This document shows, piece after piece, positions 1 through 9,411 of a stretch of DNA of 64,000 nucleotides. Both the position numbers and the translations under genes were made by a program. Each line of letters begins with the position of its first letter. The stretch's first letter is position 1. The notes under the pieces are model-generated. The model ran no database searches, was not told where the DNA came from, and saw only the letters and a list, made by a program, of their open reading frames with translations. The DNA is from Sphingobacterium sp. HMA12 (lineage in GTDB: Bacteria; Bacteroidota; Bacteroidia; Sphingobacteriales; Sphingobacteriaceae), in assembly GCF_002933815.1 (NCBI RefSeq), contig NZ_BEYR01000004.1:124001-188000 (forward strand). Reading direction: 5' to 3'.

Positions 1-1576
1 TATCTAATAAAAATTTTAAGTATAAAATCGCAAACGGAATCAGAAAACCCCCGATTAAAGCTCCCAAAAGTACTATTCCCTTTTTAGGTGCTACGGGAAT
101 TCCGTTACCATAAGCTGCATCAATAATCTTTAAATTATCTGGTGTAGCTGCAGCTTTAACCTCACTCTCTTCTCGTTTTTGCAACAACAAGAGATATAAA
201 GATTCTACAATTTGTTGCTGACGTGATATTTTCTTGAATCCTTGTTCCTGATTTGGGATTGAGCTAATCCTTCCTTTTATTTCATTAGATTTCCTTTCAA
301 TACTGCTCAGAGCCAATTGTGTAACCTTCCGGTAATTTTGTAAAGATTGGCGAATATTTTGATCCGATTCAGCGATATTTTCATTTAGTGCTATAACAGC
401 GGGGTTCTGATCAGATGCAGATTTTAATAAATCGTCACGTTCCAAAACCAGTTTATTATATGCAGAAATTGCAGCTCCGATCGACGCATCCTGCAATCCA
501 ATATTTGAAGGCAATAACTTACCTACTGATTGGTTTTTAAGGTAATCACTCATATGGTCTACCAATTGCAGTTGCGTACGATATTCCAGCACTTTCTTAT
601 CATTTTCAGAAGCGTTATTTAAAAAAACCCCAGCCTCAGTAGCCATATCAACCATCGAATTAGCGGATTTAAAGTCAGCCGCCTGCTCGTCTGCACCTGA
701 GAGATCTTTTGAAATAAGCATCAATCGTTTATTAATAAAGTCTGAAGTCGCCCGCGTCATTCTTAATTTATCATTCGTTAAATCTGCATTGTAAACATCA
801 ATTAATGTATTTAGCACTAATTCAGCCTTTTTTCCCAAGGCAGACACCATCGAAAAATTAACAATATAAGACTGCATTTCTTTACTAGGAGAAATATTAA
901 TAGCTCCTAAATTCGCATCTACTGCCCAATCCTTCGGTATCACGTTAATTTCAAAACTAGGATTCGCCTCAAAAATAAGCTTGTTATCTGACTGATTATT
1001 ACGTCTAAAAATTATTTTATTTTCGCCTATTCTGACGATCTTATCAAAACCACATGTTACTTTTTCATCAGAAACGATATCCGTTAAATGAAGTTCATTA
1101 CCGTTTTTGTAACGGACACGTAAACTTAACATAATAGTATCTTGATCTCCCTGTGGTTCTATGAAAAATGGCATGTCTTTCTGAAGAACTTCAGATGTTC
1201 GAATCTTACCTTTTGTTGCATAAATAATATTCAAATGATGTTGATCAACCACTTTACGCATCAGCCTTCTAGATGTCAAAACTTCAATCTGATCAGTAAC
1301 AAAAGAAGCACGAGTTCCTCCAAACCCCATACTACTGGTCAATTCGGCAATACCGGCCAACTCTCCGGCGGAAGCGCTCCGTTCATCTTTTAAAAGAATT
1401 TTAGCAGTTGTACTATAAGTCTTCTGCGCATAACGTAAATAAACTACTGCAATTCCTAAAGCAAGAATAATGGATATGAGAAACCATTTCCAATAGAAAG
1501 CATATTGCTCGAAAAGCTGACGTAAATTAATTTCGTCCTCTTGATTTTCTTTTACTTTTATAGAGTGCTGTTCCAT
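1..1576 (-). CDS. wzc: Wzc-type polysaccharide co-polymerase (partial, N-terminal part)
   Basis: The reading frame opens with ATG at 1576 (MEQHSIKVKENQ) and runs off the window after about 525 codons with no stop. A membrane segment lies at about residues 29-48, then a long periplasmic region with coiled-coil-like stretches, then a second membrane segment at about 500-522 just before the edge. This is the Wzz plus GNVR layout of polysaccharide co-polymerases. In the family a cytoplasmic tyrosine kinase domain usually follows the second membrane segment; it would lie outside the window, so kinase activity cannot be judged. It starts only 8 bases after the stop of the Wza-like lipoprotein gene, so the two are probably co-transcribed and form the export pair controlling chain length and export for locus A. 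Confidence 0.85.
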   Translation of the reverse strand, partial: MEQHSIKVKENQEDEINLRQLFEQYAFYWKWFLISIILALGIAVVYLRYAQKTYSTTAKILLKDERSASAGELAGIAELTSSMGFGGTRASFVTDQIEVLTSRRLMRKVVDQHHLNIIYATKGKIRTSEVLQKDMPFFIEPQGDQDTIMLSLRVRYKNGNELHLTDIVSDEKVTCGFDKIVRIGENKIIFRRNNQSDNKLIFEANPSFEINVIPKDWAVDANLGAINISPSKEMQSYIVNFSMVSALGKKAELVLNTLIDVYNADLTNDKLRMTRATSDFINKRLMLISKDLSGADEQAADFKSANSMVDMATEAGVFLNNASENDKKVLEYRTQLQLVDHMSDYLKNQSVGKLLPSNIGLQDASIGAAISAYNKLVLERDDLLKSASDQNPAVIALNENIAESDQNIRQSLQNYRKVTQLALSSIERKSNEIKGRISSIPNQEQGFKKISRQQQIVESLYLLLLQKREESEVKAAATPDNLKIIDAAYGNGIPVAPKKGIVLLGALIGGFLIPFAILYLKFLLD

Positions 1577-1584
1577 GAATCTTA

Positions 1585-2370
1585 TTAACGGGTCAATACT
1601 GAAATTACTGTAATTAATAAACTGGCAATTGAAATAATTATATTTGTATTTGCCCCTAGCTTTGAGTTATTTATCTGCGCCTTATTTGGCTCGACATAGA
1701 TCACATCATTTTGCGCTAAATAATAATAAGGCGAATTTAACGTGCTCTGTTGAGTAAGGTCTAAACGATGCATAGATTTTTTTCCATCTACTTCGCGGAT
1801 CAACATTACATTTTCACGAATGCCACGAATGGTTAAATCGCCGGCCATCCCAATTGCCTCCAATACAGTAACACGCTCAGTCGGCATTATAAATGACCCT
1901 GGCTTTGCTACTTCTCCTAAAACCGACACCCTAAAATTATTAAAATTTATATTAACACCAGGATCTTTAATATATTGACTTAATTCAGACCGGATTTTTT
2001 CAATCGCCTCCACTCTAGTTAATCCGGCCACATGAACTTTCCCTAACATAGGCAATGTAATATCTCCTTGATTATCCACAGTATAGGTCGGGCGTAAAGC
2101 CATATCAACTTGTTGTGTCAAATTACTTGTGGTCATTGTACTAACCGGATTAAAGGGAGCCGTTACTTTTGGATCGGCAGCAGTAACCACAATCGTCAAG
2201 ATATCATTCACCTGAATCTTTGGAACGTACTGTTCATACAAGGTATTAATTTGCGTAGAATCATTCTGTAAATAGACCATATTCTTACGCGAACCGCAAG
2301 AACTAAATAGCATCAACACTAGCGTAAATAACAGGCCAAGTGTTAAACCATACTTTGAAATTAATCGCAT
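1585..2370 (-). CDS. wza: Wza-type polysaccharide export outer-membrane lipoprotein
   Basis: The 261-residue protein begins with a lipoprotein signal peptide ending in the lipobox LFSSC (Cys25). Residues about 46-142 match the polysaccharide export (Poly_export) domain, with DILTI and the YTVDNQGDITLPMLG segment, and about 148-225 form one SLBB domain (LGEVAKPGSF). A hydrophobic C-terminal segment (about 242-260) may cross the outer membrane. In the family this protein forms the outer-membrane channel that works with the Wzc co-polymerase encoded just downstream. It is short, with a single SLBB, in contrast to the six-SLBB export protein of locus B at 42151-44685, which suggests two separate export machines. 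ATG at 2370 gives a proper signal peptide. Confidence 0.9.
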   Translation of the reverse strand: MRLISKYGLTLGLLFTLVLMLFSSCGSRKNMVYLQNDSTQINTLYEQYVPKIQVNDILTIVVTAADPKVTAPFNPVSTMTTSNLTQQVDMALRPTYTVDNQGDITLPMLGKVHVAGLTRVEAIEKIRSELSQYIKDPGVNINFNNFRVSVLGEVAKPGSFIMPTERVTVLEAIGMAGDLTIRGIRENVMLIREVDGKKSMHRLDLTQQSTLNSPYYYLAQNDVIYVEPNKAQINNSKLGANTNIIISIASLLITVISVLTR

Positions 2371-2411
2371 GTTTTATTTAAATTATAAAATTGATTTTAG
2401 TATTTCAATGA

Positions 2412-2419
2412 CAAAAATA
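2412..2419 (-). promoter_or_regulatory. Candidate -7 box upstream of wza
   Basis: On the minus strand this reads TATTTTTG, an exact match to the Bacteroidetes -7 consensus TAnnTTTG, 42 bases before the wza start codon. It lies in the 160-base gap between wza and the upstream cupin gene. No TTTG stands at the expected 19-21 base distance, so this is a weak candidate for an internal promoter of wza-wzc. Confidence 0.25.
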
Positions 2420-2530
2420 TATTTTTTTCCTCAAAAACCCCTTAAATATGATAACTTAATTCGGATTTAACGAACACTGCCTCTGCCAAGCAACTTTTGT
2501 GCCTAAAACATTGATTTGGAAAAATAGTGA

Positions 2531-2956
2531 TCATGCATTGGTGAAATAATCAGACTTCCAGGTATAGTCATCCACTGGAGCGTGGCTCACTGGATAGTCT
2601 GCATAAACCAATAATTCACTATCCGATTCTAATGCACGGAAGGCTGTCCCATAACCGGCAGGGACATGAAGTATCTTCATATCAGCTGCATTAAGGATCC
2701 TCTTTTCAACAGGTAATGATGATGCTGGATTTTCCCAATTATCAATCTTTACGAAATCGACATTAAAACTCCCAGATAGCACATAAAACCAACGTTGCTC
2801 AATACGATGTGCCCGCCAGCCTCTGACCAACTCAGTATCCGCATTCTTTATAATATAGAATCGCTTGACCAAGCTCATATCGAAATCATTGACAAAACGA
2901 ATTTGTCCACGCTCATCCTTAGCAATCCCTCCCTGAATAAGATTTAATTCGCTCAT
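2531..2956 (-). CDS. WxcM/FdtA-like cupin sugar epimerase or isomerase
   Basis: This 141-residue protein has the size and motif pattern of the small cupin family that includes FdtA and the WxcM C-terminal domain. Visible are DERGQIRFVNDF near the N-terminus, the conserved segment RGWRAHRIEQRWFYVLSG with His and Arg residues of the cupin pocket, and HVPAGYGTAFRALE. Characterised members isomerise dTDP-4-keto-6-deoxyhexoses at C3/C4 or act as related epimerases. No dTDP-glucose pathway genes (rmlA, rmlB) are in the window, so the true substrate may be the UDP-4-keto sugar made by the WbpM-like enzyme nearby. It starts 5 bases after the stop of the initiating transferase gene, so co-transcription is likely. 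Family assignment is good, substrate is open. Confidence 0.7.
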   Translation of the reverse strand: MSELNLIQGGIAKDERGQIRFVNDFDMSLVKRFYIIKNADTELVRGWRAHRIEQRWFYVLSGSFNVDFVKIDNWENPASSLPVEKRILNAADMKILHVPAGYGTAFRALESDSELLVYADYPVSHAPVDDYTWKSDYFTNA

Positions 2957-2961
2957 AACAC

Positions 2962-3921
2962 TTATAATTTAACGTGACGTTTGATAATGTGATTTTTTAA
3001 TAGAAGATAAAAGACGCTTAAAACGGCAATCAATAGCAAAGAAAAAATCAGTTGCGTTTGTAAGGAAGCTGTCGAAAAATAAATCACCATATAACCTATT
3101 CCAAATTGAATCGCCCCATAAAAAAAAGAAATCAATAATTTATTTGCTCCCGCCTCGTTACCTAAAAATTGGTATAAATGAGAACGATGCGCCTCAAAAA
3201 TATTTTCTTTGCGGGATAGCCGTCTAACGATTGTCCAGACAGCGTCAATTCCATATACGACCAAAAATAGGATATAAATAAGATTACCTGTTTTTAGTAT
3301 AAGCAGACCTAAAGCAAAAAGTAGAATATAAGCGATCGCCACAGAGCCAACGTCACCGGCAAAGCATTTGGCCTTACTCCGGAAATTAAAAAAAGCAAAA
3401 ACCAATACCGCAGATAGTGAAAATATCAATAAATCTTGCGCGATAAAATCCACTTGTTGATTAACAATCATCAACAAAGCCCCGACCGCGAGACTATAAC
3501 AAGCTGTAATCCCATTGATTCCATCCATAAAGTTATAGGCATTGATAACGCCTACCACTACTATAAAGCCGATCAATAGATAATACCAGGGCATATCGAA
3601 TAAATCGAGCTGATAAGCCATTAGTAAAACTGAAGAAAAATGAATTAGTAGCCTAATTTTATTGGAAAGAGTAAAAATATCATCCAAAAAAGAAACTATT
3701 GTCATCATGGACAATCCAATAAAAAACCAGGGATATTGAAAACCAGAATATATAAAATATATCAATGCCGCGAAATAAAATACAATCCCACCTCCGCGTA
3801 ACGTTATTGACGAATGGGAAGAGCGCTCGTTAGGTTTATCAATGATGTTAAAGCGGTCAGCAACTTTAAAATACACTAATTCTAAGATAAATAAGGCAAT
3901 CAGCACAAGTAAGTAAATCAT
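2962..3921 (-). CDS. Initiating sugar-phosphate transferase, WecA/WbpL-like (GT4, MraY superfamily)
   Basis: A 319-residue multi-spanning membrane protein with the hallmark loops of polyprenyl-phosphate N-acetylhexosamine-1-phosphate transferases: KPNERSSH (about 29-36), the Mg-binding DDIFTLSNKIR (80-90), NAYNFMDGINGI (127-138), FAGDVGSVA (about 187) and HRSHLYQ (about 245). The family transfers a sugar-1-phosphate from a UDP-sugar to undecaprenyl phosphate, starting the repeat unit on the cytoplasmic face. Its neighbours, a WbpM-like dehydratase and a WbpV-like SDR, suggest a 6-deoxy-N-acetylhexosamine such as QuiNAc or FucNAc as first sugar, as for WbpL; that is inference. It is the only initiating transferase seen in the window although there are two Wzx/Wzy loci. 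Confidence 0.88.
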   Translation of the reverse strand: MIYLLVLIALFILELVYFKVADRFNIIDKPNERSSHSSITLRGGGIVFYFAALIYFIYSGFQYPWFFIGLSMMTIVSFLDDIFTLSNKIRLLIHFSSVLLMAYQLDLFDMPWYYLLIGFIVVVGVINAYNFMDGINGITACYSLAVGALLMIVNQQVDFIAQDLLIFSLSAVLVFAFFNFRSKAKCFAGDVGSVAIAYILLFALGLLILKTGNLIYILFLVVYGIDAVWTIVRRLSRKENIFEAHRSHLYQFLGNEAGANKLLISFFYGAIQFGIGYMVIYFSTASLQTQLIFSLLLIAVLSVFYLLLKNHIIKRHVKL

Positions 3922-3954
3922 TCCTAAGTAATGTATAGTAATTTATTTAAATTT

Positions 3955-5895
3955 TTAATTCAGAGGCTCTTTCAAATGGTCCAAAGATTCGAAAATAGAA
4001 TTCTGCGATCTAAACTCCGGCACAATTGCTTTCATTAACGCTACAATCTGCAATTTATCTTTTTCAGGCTTGCCTCGTTGCACCAAATGGCAAAGCTCGT
4101 CAATTTTCTTACGTTTTTCACCAACATCTAATGTATTTACTTTTGCAATCATAATTTTTTCATGATGCGTCTTTTCAGTATTTTCATCATTTGCCAATAG
4201 CTCCTCGAAGATTTTTTCTCCTGGCCGTAAACCAACAACTTTAATATCTACATCTTCTGGGTATCGAAGGCCTTTAAGACGGATCATCTGCTTTGCCAAA
4301 TCCATAATTTTTACAGACTCACCCATATCAAAAACATATATCTCACCACCATTTCCCATAACTCCAGCTTCTTGGACCAACTGACAAGCTTCGGGAATTG
4401 TCATAAAAAAGCGAGTAATATCTGGATGAGTAATTGTAATCGGCCCACCTTTGTCAATCTGTTTCTCAAACAATGGAATAACCGAGCCATTTGATCCCAA
4501 TACGTTACCAAATCTGGTGACAATAAAAGCTGTACTGGAAAACTGATTAACGGCACTTACTGCAATCTCAGCCACTCGTTTTGTAGCTCCCATGACATTG
4601 GTTGGATTAACAGCTTTATCTGTGGAAACCATAACAAACTTTTCTGCGTCATATTTATCGGCTAACAAAGCCATATTATATGAACCGAAAACATTGGTCC
4701 GCACAGCCTCATAAGGGTTTGCTTCCATCAAAGGAACATGTTTATAAGCTGCTGCATGAAAAATGAATTGCGGTCGGTACTGCTGAAATACAACCTCCAT
4801 AAAGTCCTTGTCCCGAACGTCGCCCACGATGAATGTAAAATCACTGAAACAGGGCGAATTGCGTAACTCCTGCTGAATATCATATAATGCAGACTCCGCC
4901 TGATCTAGCACCACCAGCGTACAAGATATAAGACCGATCTGGCGGACCAGCTCAGCGCCAATGGATCCCGCGCCACCTGTAACCAAAACAACTTTGCCAG
5001 TTAATGCTTCTTTTATATTCGGATTATCCAATTCAATAGGCTTTCGTCCCAATAAATCTGATACTTTCAATGCCCTAATCTGTTGCGTAGCTACACTACC
5101 TTCTAACAGCGCTGCAGAATTTGGTATGATCTTAATTTTTATTGGCAATAATTCAGCCCTTGCCGTGATATTCTTTAATCTTTCAGGAGTGGAATTATCA
5201 ATCGCTATCACCAGCTCCTGTGCCCCTCCGATTCGTTCTAATAATTCCATATCCAATTCTTTTAGTGAACGAATTCGGATACCCTGAATATATCGGCCAA
5301 TACGCACTGGATTATCATCTAAGATCGCAACCACCTTATATCTATTACGGGAGCCTAATTGTAAAAGATTATAGGTATTATGCCCCATGTTCCCGGCTCC
5401 AAATAAAATTACAGGGATTGCATTTTGTCTATTATTCCAGAAAAAAGAATGGTAGACAGTTTTATAAAAAAGCCTTGTAGATGCCAGCGCCATTCCTGTC
5501 ATTAGCCCATGAAAGAGCAATTGCGTTTGCGAAAAATAATATTTTTCTTCTAAATCATCCGCAACAATAAATTCCCAGATATAAGATAAAAAGATTGTTA
5601 ACGCAAAAGCTACTGCAACACAGTTACCAATCAATTTTAAATCACGTAAACCAGTACGCCGAACAATACTCTGATACGGTTTAAACCCTAAGAAAACTGC
5701 TAAATAAATACAAGTTACAACAGCAGATTCCAATAACATCAACGAAATTGAAATGGCTCCCCTATATTTGAGCACCAAAATATAGCTGAAAATAAATGAT
5801 ATCCAAACCGAAAACAGATCGATGGACAGCACAAGCCAACGCGGACCATCCTTACGTAAAATACTTTTTAGACTATTATTTTTCTCTCTTTCCAT
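3955..5895 (-). CDS. WbpM/CapD-like UDP-N-acetylglucosamine 4,6-dehydratase, membrane-bound
   Basis: The 646-residue protein has four N-terminal membrane segments (about 19-160), a first Rossmann domain (FGAGNMGHN at about 165) and a second, catalytic SDR domain with TGGAGSIGAE (306-315). The catalytic region VSTDKAVNPTNVMGATK carries Ser, Met435 and Lys439, the SMK triad typical of the WbpM branch in which Met replaces the usual SDR Tyr. Members convert UDP-GlcNAc to UDP-4-keto-6-deoxy-GlcNAc at the inner membrane. Length is normal for the long WbpM type. It lies between the phosphohexomutase and the initiating transferase and probably feeds the latter, via the SDR at 7669-8574. It is distinct from the short soluble PseB of locus B. 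Confidence 0.9.
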   Translation of the reverse strand: MEREKNNSLKSILRKDGPRWLVLSIDLFSVWISFIFSYILVLKYRGAISISLMLLESAVVTCIYLAVFLGFKPYQSIVRRTGLRDLKLIGNCVAVAFALTIFLSYIWEFIVADDLEEKYYFSQTQLLFHGLMTGMALASTRLFYKTVYHSFFWNNRQNAIPVILFGAGNMGHNTYNLLQLGSRNRYKVVAILDDNPVRIGRYIQGIRIRSLKELDMELLERIGGAQELVIAIDNSTPERLKNITARAELLPIKIKIIPNSAALLEGSVATQQIRALKVSDLLGRKPIELDNPNIKEALTGKVVLVTGGAGSIGAELVRQIGLISCTLVVLDQAESALYDIQQELRNSPCFSDFTFIVGDVRDKDFMEVVFQQYRPQFIFHAAAYKHVPLMEANPYEAVRTNVFGSYNMALLADKYDAEKFVMVSTDKAVNPTNVMGATKRVAEIAVSAVNQFSSTAFIVTRFGNVLGSNGSVIPLFEKQIDKGGPITITHPDITRFFMTIPEACQLVQEAGVMGNGGEIYVFDMGESVKIMDLAKQMIRLKGLRYPEDVDIKVVGLRPGEKIFEELLANDENTEKTHHEKIMIAKVNTLDVGEKRKKIDELCHLVQRGKPEKDKLQIVALMKAIVPEFRSQNSIFESLDHLKEPLN

Positions 5896-5908
5896 TACAA
5901 ATACTTAA

Positions 5909-7645
5909 TTAGCCTACAATATCTTTCATCATGCGATCTACCTTCGCCTCCAGAACATTTTGCAAATTGAAGTAATCGGCATTAACTTGCAAGCTTTCTT
6001 TAACTGAACAGTAGAATTTAATCTTGGGTTCTGTTCCCGAAGGCCGGGCAGAAATCACATCGCCATCGACTGTTATAAATTGTAAAACATCGGATTTAGG
6101 CAAAGAGATTGCTTTTCGTTCTCCTGTACTCATATCTGTTATCTGTGAAAGCTGATAATCACGTATTTCGCGGACCTTTATTCCACCAAGTGTAGTCGGT
6201 AGATTATGACGTAAGCCGGCCATCATCGCCTGAATTTCTTCGGCCCCTGCTTTTCCTTCTTTTGTCAAAGAGATCAGTTTTTCCTGGTAACAACCGAATT
6301 CTTTATAGATATCCAATAGGACTTCGTAGACAGTTTTTCCTTTTGATTTGAAGTATGCGGTCATTTCGGCCAGGAAAGCACAGGAATTCGGCGCATCTTT
6401 ATCCCGTACGAGATCACCGACCAAGAAACCATAACTTTCCTCACCGCCAACAAGATATTGTGCAGAATCGCCTAAATTGGTAATCAATTCACCAATATAT
6501 TTGAACCCGGTAAGCGTTTCATAGTGTTTTACGCCATAGTGGTCTGCGATATCTGCCTGCAAGTTGCTGGTTACGATAGTCTTTACAATATAAGGGTTTG
6601 CCCCTAGCTGTTTTAAGTCACTTTTTGCACTGAGGACGTAGTATACCAATAAACTACCGATCTGATTGCCATTGAGCAGCTGAAACTGTCCCTTATTATT
6701 TTTTACGGCAATCCCCACACGATCAGCATCTGGATCTGTCGCCAGGACAAGATCGGCATCGATTTCCTCTCCTTTTTTCTTGGCGGGGGCCATGGCATCT
6801 TCCTCTTCGGGATTTGGATAGATTACTGTTGGAAAGTTGCCATCTGGGGTAGCCTGTTCAGCGACAACTGACACATTTTCAAATCCCCAAGCAGCCAGCA
6901 TTTTAGGGACGATTGTAATTCCGGTACCATGTATCGGAGAAAAAACGATCTTTAAATCTTTTTGTGCCAATACAGCTTCCGGGTGAATACTCAACGTTTT
7001 ATTGGCATCGATGTAGATCTGATCGATTTCATTCCCCACAGGAAGGATATTGTGTGTATTTCCCTCAAATTTAATGTCGCTAACCGACGTGATTGCGTTC
7101 ACTTCATCGATAACATTTTTATCATGTGGAGCAGTCAGCTGGCAGCCATCATTCCAATAAGCTTTATAACCATTGTATTCCTTTGGATTATGTGAGGCTG
7201 TTAGCATAACGCCGCTTTGGCAACCGAAATGGCGAATGGCAAACGATAGCACAGGGGTAGGCCGCAATTCATTGAAGAAATGAACTTTAATTCCGTTGGC
7301 GGCAAACACTTTGGCAACGAGCTGACCAAAAGCCTGTGAATTATTACGGCTATCATAAGATACAGCTACTTTTATTTCCTGATCCGGAAACTGTTTCTTT
7401 AAATAGTTTGACAAGCCTTGAGTTGCTTTACCGATCGTATATTTATTCATCCGATTGGAGCCAACTCCCATAATGCCTCTCAAGCCGCCGGTTCCAAATT
7501 CAAGATCTCTGTAAAAAGAGTCTGTAAGTTCTGTCACCTCATTATTATCGATTAAATCCTGAACCGCTTTCCGGGTTCCTTCATCATAGCTTGGAGTTAA
7601 CCAATCTTCGATTTTCTTTTGTATGTCTTTATCTAAATTTTCCAT
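5909..7645 (-). CDS. Phospho-sugar mutase (phosphoglucomutase/phosphomannomutase family)
   Basis: An alpha-D-phosphohexomutase of about 578 residues, the size of the PgcA-like long group. Motifs in order are the phosphoserine loop TASHNP (about 149-154), the metal loop DPDADR (about 305), the sugar-specificity loop GGEESYG (about 400) and the phosphate-binding RPSGTEPK (about 541). It interconverts hexose-6-phosphates and hexose-1-phosphates and so supplies precursors for UDP-glucose, UDP-GlcNAc or GDP-mannose. The frame is open to a TTG at 7651, but the ATG at 7645 (MENLDKDIQ) is the more likely start. It lies inside locus A in the same direction as its neighbours, 13 bases before the dehydratase gene. 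Which sugar it prefers cannot be read from the sequence. Confidence 0.92.
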   Translation of the reverse strand: MENLDKDIQKKIEDWLTPSYDEGTRKAVQDLIDNNEVTELTDSFYRDLEFGTGGLRGIMGVGSNRMNKYTIGKATQGLSNYLKKQFPDQEIKVAVSYDSRNNSQAFGQLVAKVFAANGIKVHFFNELRPTPVLSFAIRHFGCQSGVMLTASHNPKEYNGYKAYWNDGCQLTAPHDKNVIDEVNAITSVSDIKFEGNTHNILPVGNEIDQIYIDANKTLSIHPEAVLAQKDLKIVFSPIHGTGITIVPKMLAAWGFENVSVVAEQATPDGNFPTVIYPNPEEEDAMAPAKKKGEEIDADLVLATDPDADRVGIAVKNNKGQFQLLNGNQIGSLLVYYVLSAKSDLKQLGANPYIVKTIVTSNLQADIADHYGVKHYETLTGFKYIGELITNLGDSAQYLVGGEESYGFLVGDLVRDKDAPNSCAFLAEMTAYFKSKGKTVYEVLLDIYKEFGCYQEKLISLTKEGKAGAEEIQAMMAGLRHNLPTTLGGIKVREIRDYQLSQITDMSTGERKAISLPKSDVLQFITVDGDVISARPSGTEPKIKFYCSVKESLQVNADYFNLQNVLEAKVDRMMKDIVG

Positions 7646-7668
7646 CTCCAATGGGAACCACGTTCTTA

Positions 7669-8574
7669 TTATTTAAATGAAAGAATAGTTTTAACTAAAC
7701 CTTCTTTGGTACTCGTCGGTAAAGTATCGATGCCTAATGCTTTCTTTATTTTTTTATTTGAAACCACGTAAGATTCAGTAAGCTTTTTCAGACGTTCAGA
7801 GTTCAGTGGTAGAGGAAGGACATCTCCAATTTTTACAGCATTTTTAATTAAAAAAGCTGGTACGCATAATAATTTAGGCTTCTTATTTAAAGTCTGAGAA
7901 ATTAGGGTGACAAGATCATTCGTTGAAAGAGCTTCATCATCAGCAAAATTATAAATGCCCGAGGGAATCTCCTTATTTTTCATCATTTCTTTGATGAGAA
8001 AAGATAGGTTATCAATACTCAAAAAAGATCTTTGGTTATGAAACGAAGCTAAAGGCCAAGGAATCCCCTTTTCAACGACTTTATATAATAAATTTAAATT
8101 TCCCTTATTTCCAGGTCCATGAATCATACAGGGTCGAATAATAAATAAACGCTTATCTTCAGGTAAGGGTTGATTTAATAAATATTGCTCAGCTTCCAGT
8201 TTGGACTTCCCATACGGCGTAAAAGGTTTACCGATCACTTCCTCTTCTAAGATCCCCTCAACAGTATCTGCTACTGCTTTAACCGACGAAAAATAAAAAA
8301 AATCTTTAATTTCAGACTTTAGAAAAACATTATATAGATCAATTGTGAGATCACGATTTACTTTAAAATATTCTTCTTCTGATGAAGTATTGGATGTATC
8401 ATGAGCCTTACCTGCCAAATGTACTATTGCTCCAAAATTATTCGTCACGTATTTATGCCATCCTTCTTTACGTAAAGAAAGTTTTTCAATTTCATATTCA
8501 CAATTATTATTTCGGAAATATGAATCTAAATTTTGACATACAAAACCGGATGCACCTGTTATTATAATTCTCAT
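7669..8574 (-). CDS. NAD-dependent epimerase/reductase, WbpV-like SDR
   Basis: A 301-residue extended SDR with an N-terminal nucleotide loop (GASGFVCQN) and the catalytic TPYGKSK (Tyr-x3-Lys). In the WbpV-like group such enzymes act on UDP-4-keto-6-deoxy-HexNAc to give UDP-QuiNAc or UDP-FucNAc, which fits the WbpM-like and WbpL-like genes beside it; the activity is inferred. The glycine motif is slightly unusual, with Cys where a small residue is common. It has a clear paralogue in this window at 46974-47885: shared runs include GKAHD, GNKGN/GDKGN, RSFLSIDN and VVSNKKIK. The gene is 4 bases after the upstream GT2 gene stop, indicating one operon. Confidence 0.8.
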   Translation of the reverse strand: MRIIITGASGFVCQNLDSYFRNNNCEYEIEKLSLRKEGWHKYVTNNFGAIVHLAGKAHDTSNTSSEEEYFKVNRDLTIDLYNVFLKSEIKDFFYFSSVKAVADTVEGILEEEVIGKPFTPYGKSKLEAEQYLLNQPLPEDKRLFIIRPCMIHGPGNKGNLNLLYKVVEKGIPWPLASFHNQRSFLSIDNLSFLIKEMMKNKEIPSGIYNFADDEALSTNDLVTLISQTLNKKPKLLCVPAFLIKNAVKIGDVLPLPLNSERLKKLTESYVVSNKKIKKALGIDTLPTSTKEGLVKTILSFK

Positions 8575-8578
8575 AAGA

Positions 8579-9334
8579 TTAGGAATTAAAAATTCTAACC
8601 AAAATATAATTCGAAATAAAGTATAAACTTCTTATAAAGCTATGCCCTTCAATATGTCTATAAATATGCCAATGAAATTTCACAAGTTTGAATTTGTTAC
8701 TAGAAACCGAATTTTCTCTTATCCGATAATGAGCCAATATTTTCGGCACACAATACGCATTCTTAACTTTTTTCAAAAGTTTTAACCATAATGTATAGTC
8801 TTGCCTTTTTGCAATATCTTCCATATAAACCTTACCGAAATATGCAACATCGTAGACCGCTGTTAAACAACCAATCTTATTGGACTTTATCGAGGATAGA
8901 TAATCAACCTTCTCGGGAAGATTATTCACATTTTTAATAAATTTGCCATCTTCAGCAATTTGGTCGTAATATGAAAAAGTAAAATAAGCATTATTAGCTT
9001 TCATAAAGTTAATCTGAACCTCTAACTTGTCGTTTGTCCAGAGATCATCACTATCCAAAAATGCTATGTATTTCCCATTAGAGGCTTCTATTGCTTTATT
9101 ACGAGAGATTGCCGGTCCAGAATTAGTATCACTTTCTATTAGCTTTATTCTTGAGTCTCTTAACATATATTCCTTAACAAGATCTGGCCCACCGTCCGAT
9201 GAACAATCATCAACTATAATAAGTTCCCAGAATTGATATGTTTGAGACAATACAGAATCAATAGTTTGAGCAACATATTGTTCGCCATTATGCAGCGGAG
9301 TCACTATGGACACTATTTCATTTTGATTAGTCAT
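8579..9334 (-). CDS. Glycosyltransferase family 2 (GT-A fold)
   Basis: A 251-residue GT2 enzyme. The N-terminus has SIVTPLHNGEQYVAQTIDS and the nucleotide-binding IIVDDCSSDG, followed by the acceptor-side SRNKAIEASNGKYIAFLDSDD whose DSDD supplies the metal-binding DxD motif (about residues 95-98). The length is typical for single-domain EPS GT2 enzymes. It probably adds one sugar to the lipid-linked repeat unit on the cytoplasmic face of the inner membrane. Donor and acceptor cannot be deduced. A gap of 77 bases separates it from the preceding GT4 gene, one of the larger spacings in locus A, but no convincing promoter was seen there. Confidence 0.9.
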   Translation of the reverse strand: MTNQNEIVSIVTPLHNGEQYVAQTIDSVLSQTYQFWELIIVDDCSSDGGPDLVKEYMLRDSRIKLIESDTNSGPAISRNKAIEASNGKYIAFLDSDDLWTNDKLEVQINFMKANNAYFTFSYYDQIAEDGKFIKNVNNLPEKVDYLSSIKSNKIGCLTAVYDVAYFGKVYMEDIAKRQDYTLWLKLLKKVKNAYCVPKILAHYRIRENSVSSNKFKLVKFHWHIYRHIEGHSFIRSLYFISNYILVRIFNS

Positions 9335-9411
9335 TTCTATACAAATACTTATTTTTCAAATAATTAATGGATACCAAATTGTATATGCGTCAATAATTCT
9401 ATAAGATATAA

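Noticed and set aside
1142..1393. An 83-codon plus-strand frame opposite wzc
   Set aside because: Antisense to the continuous Wzc reading frame that runs to the window edge; no domain recognised.
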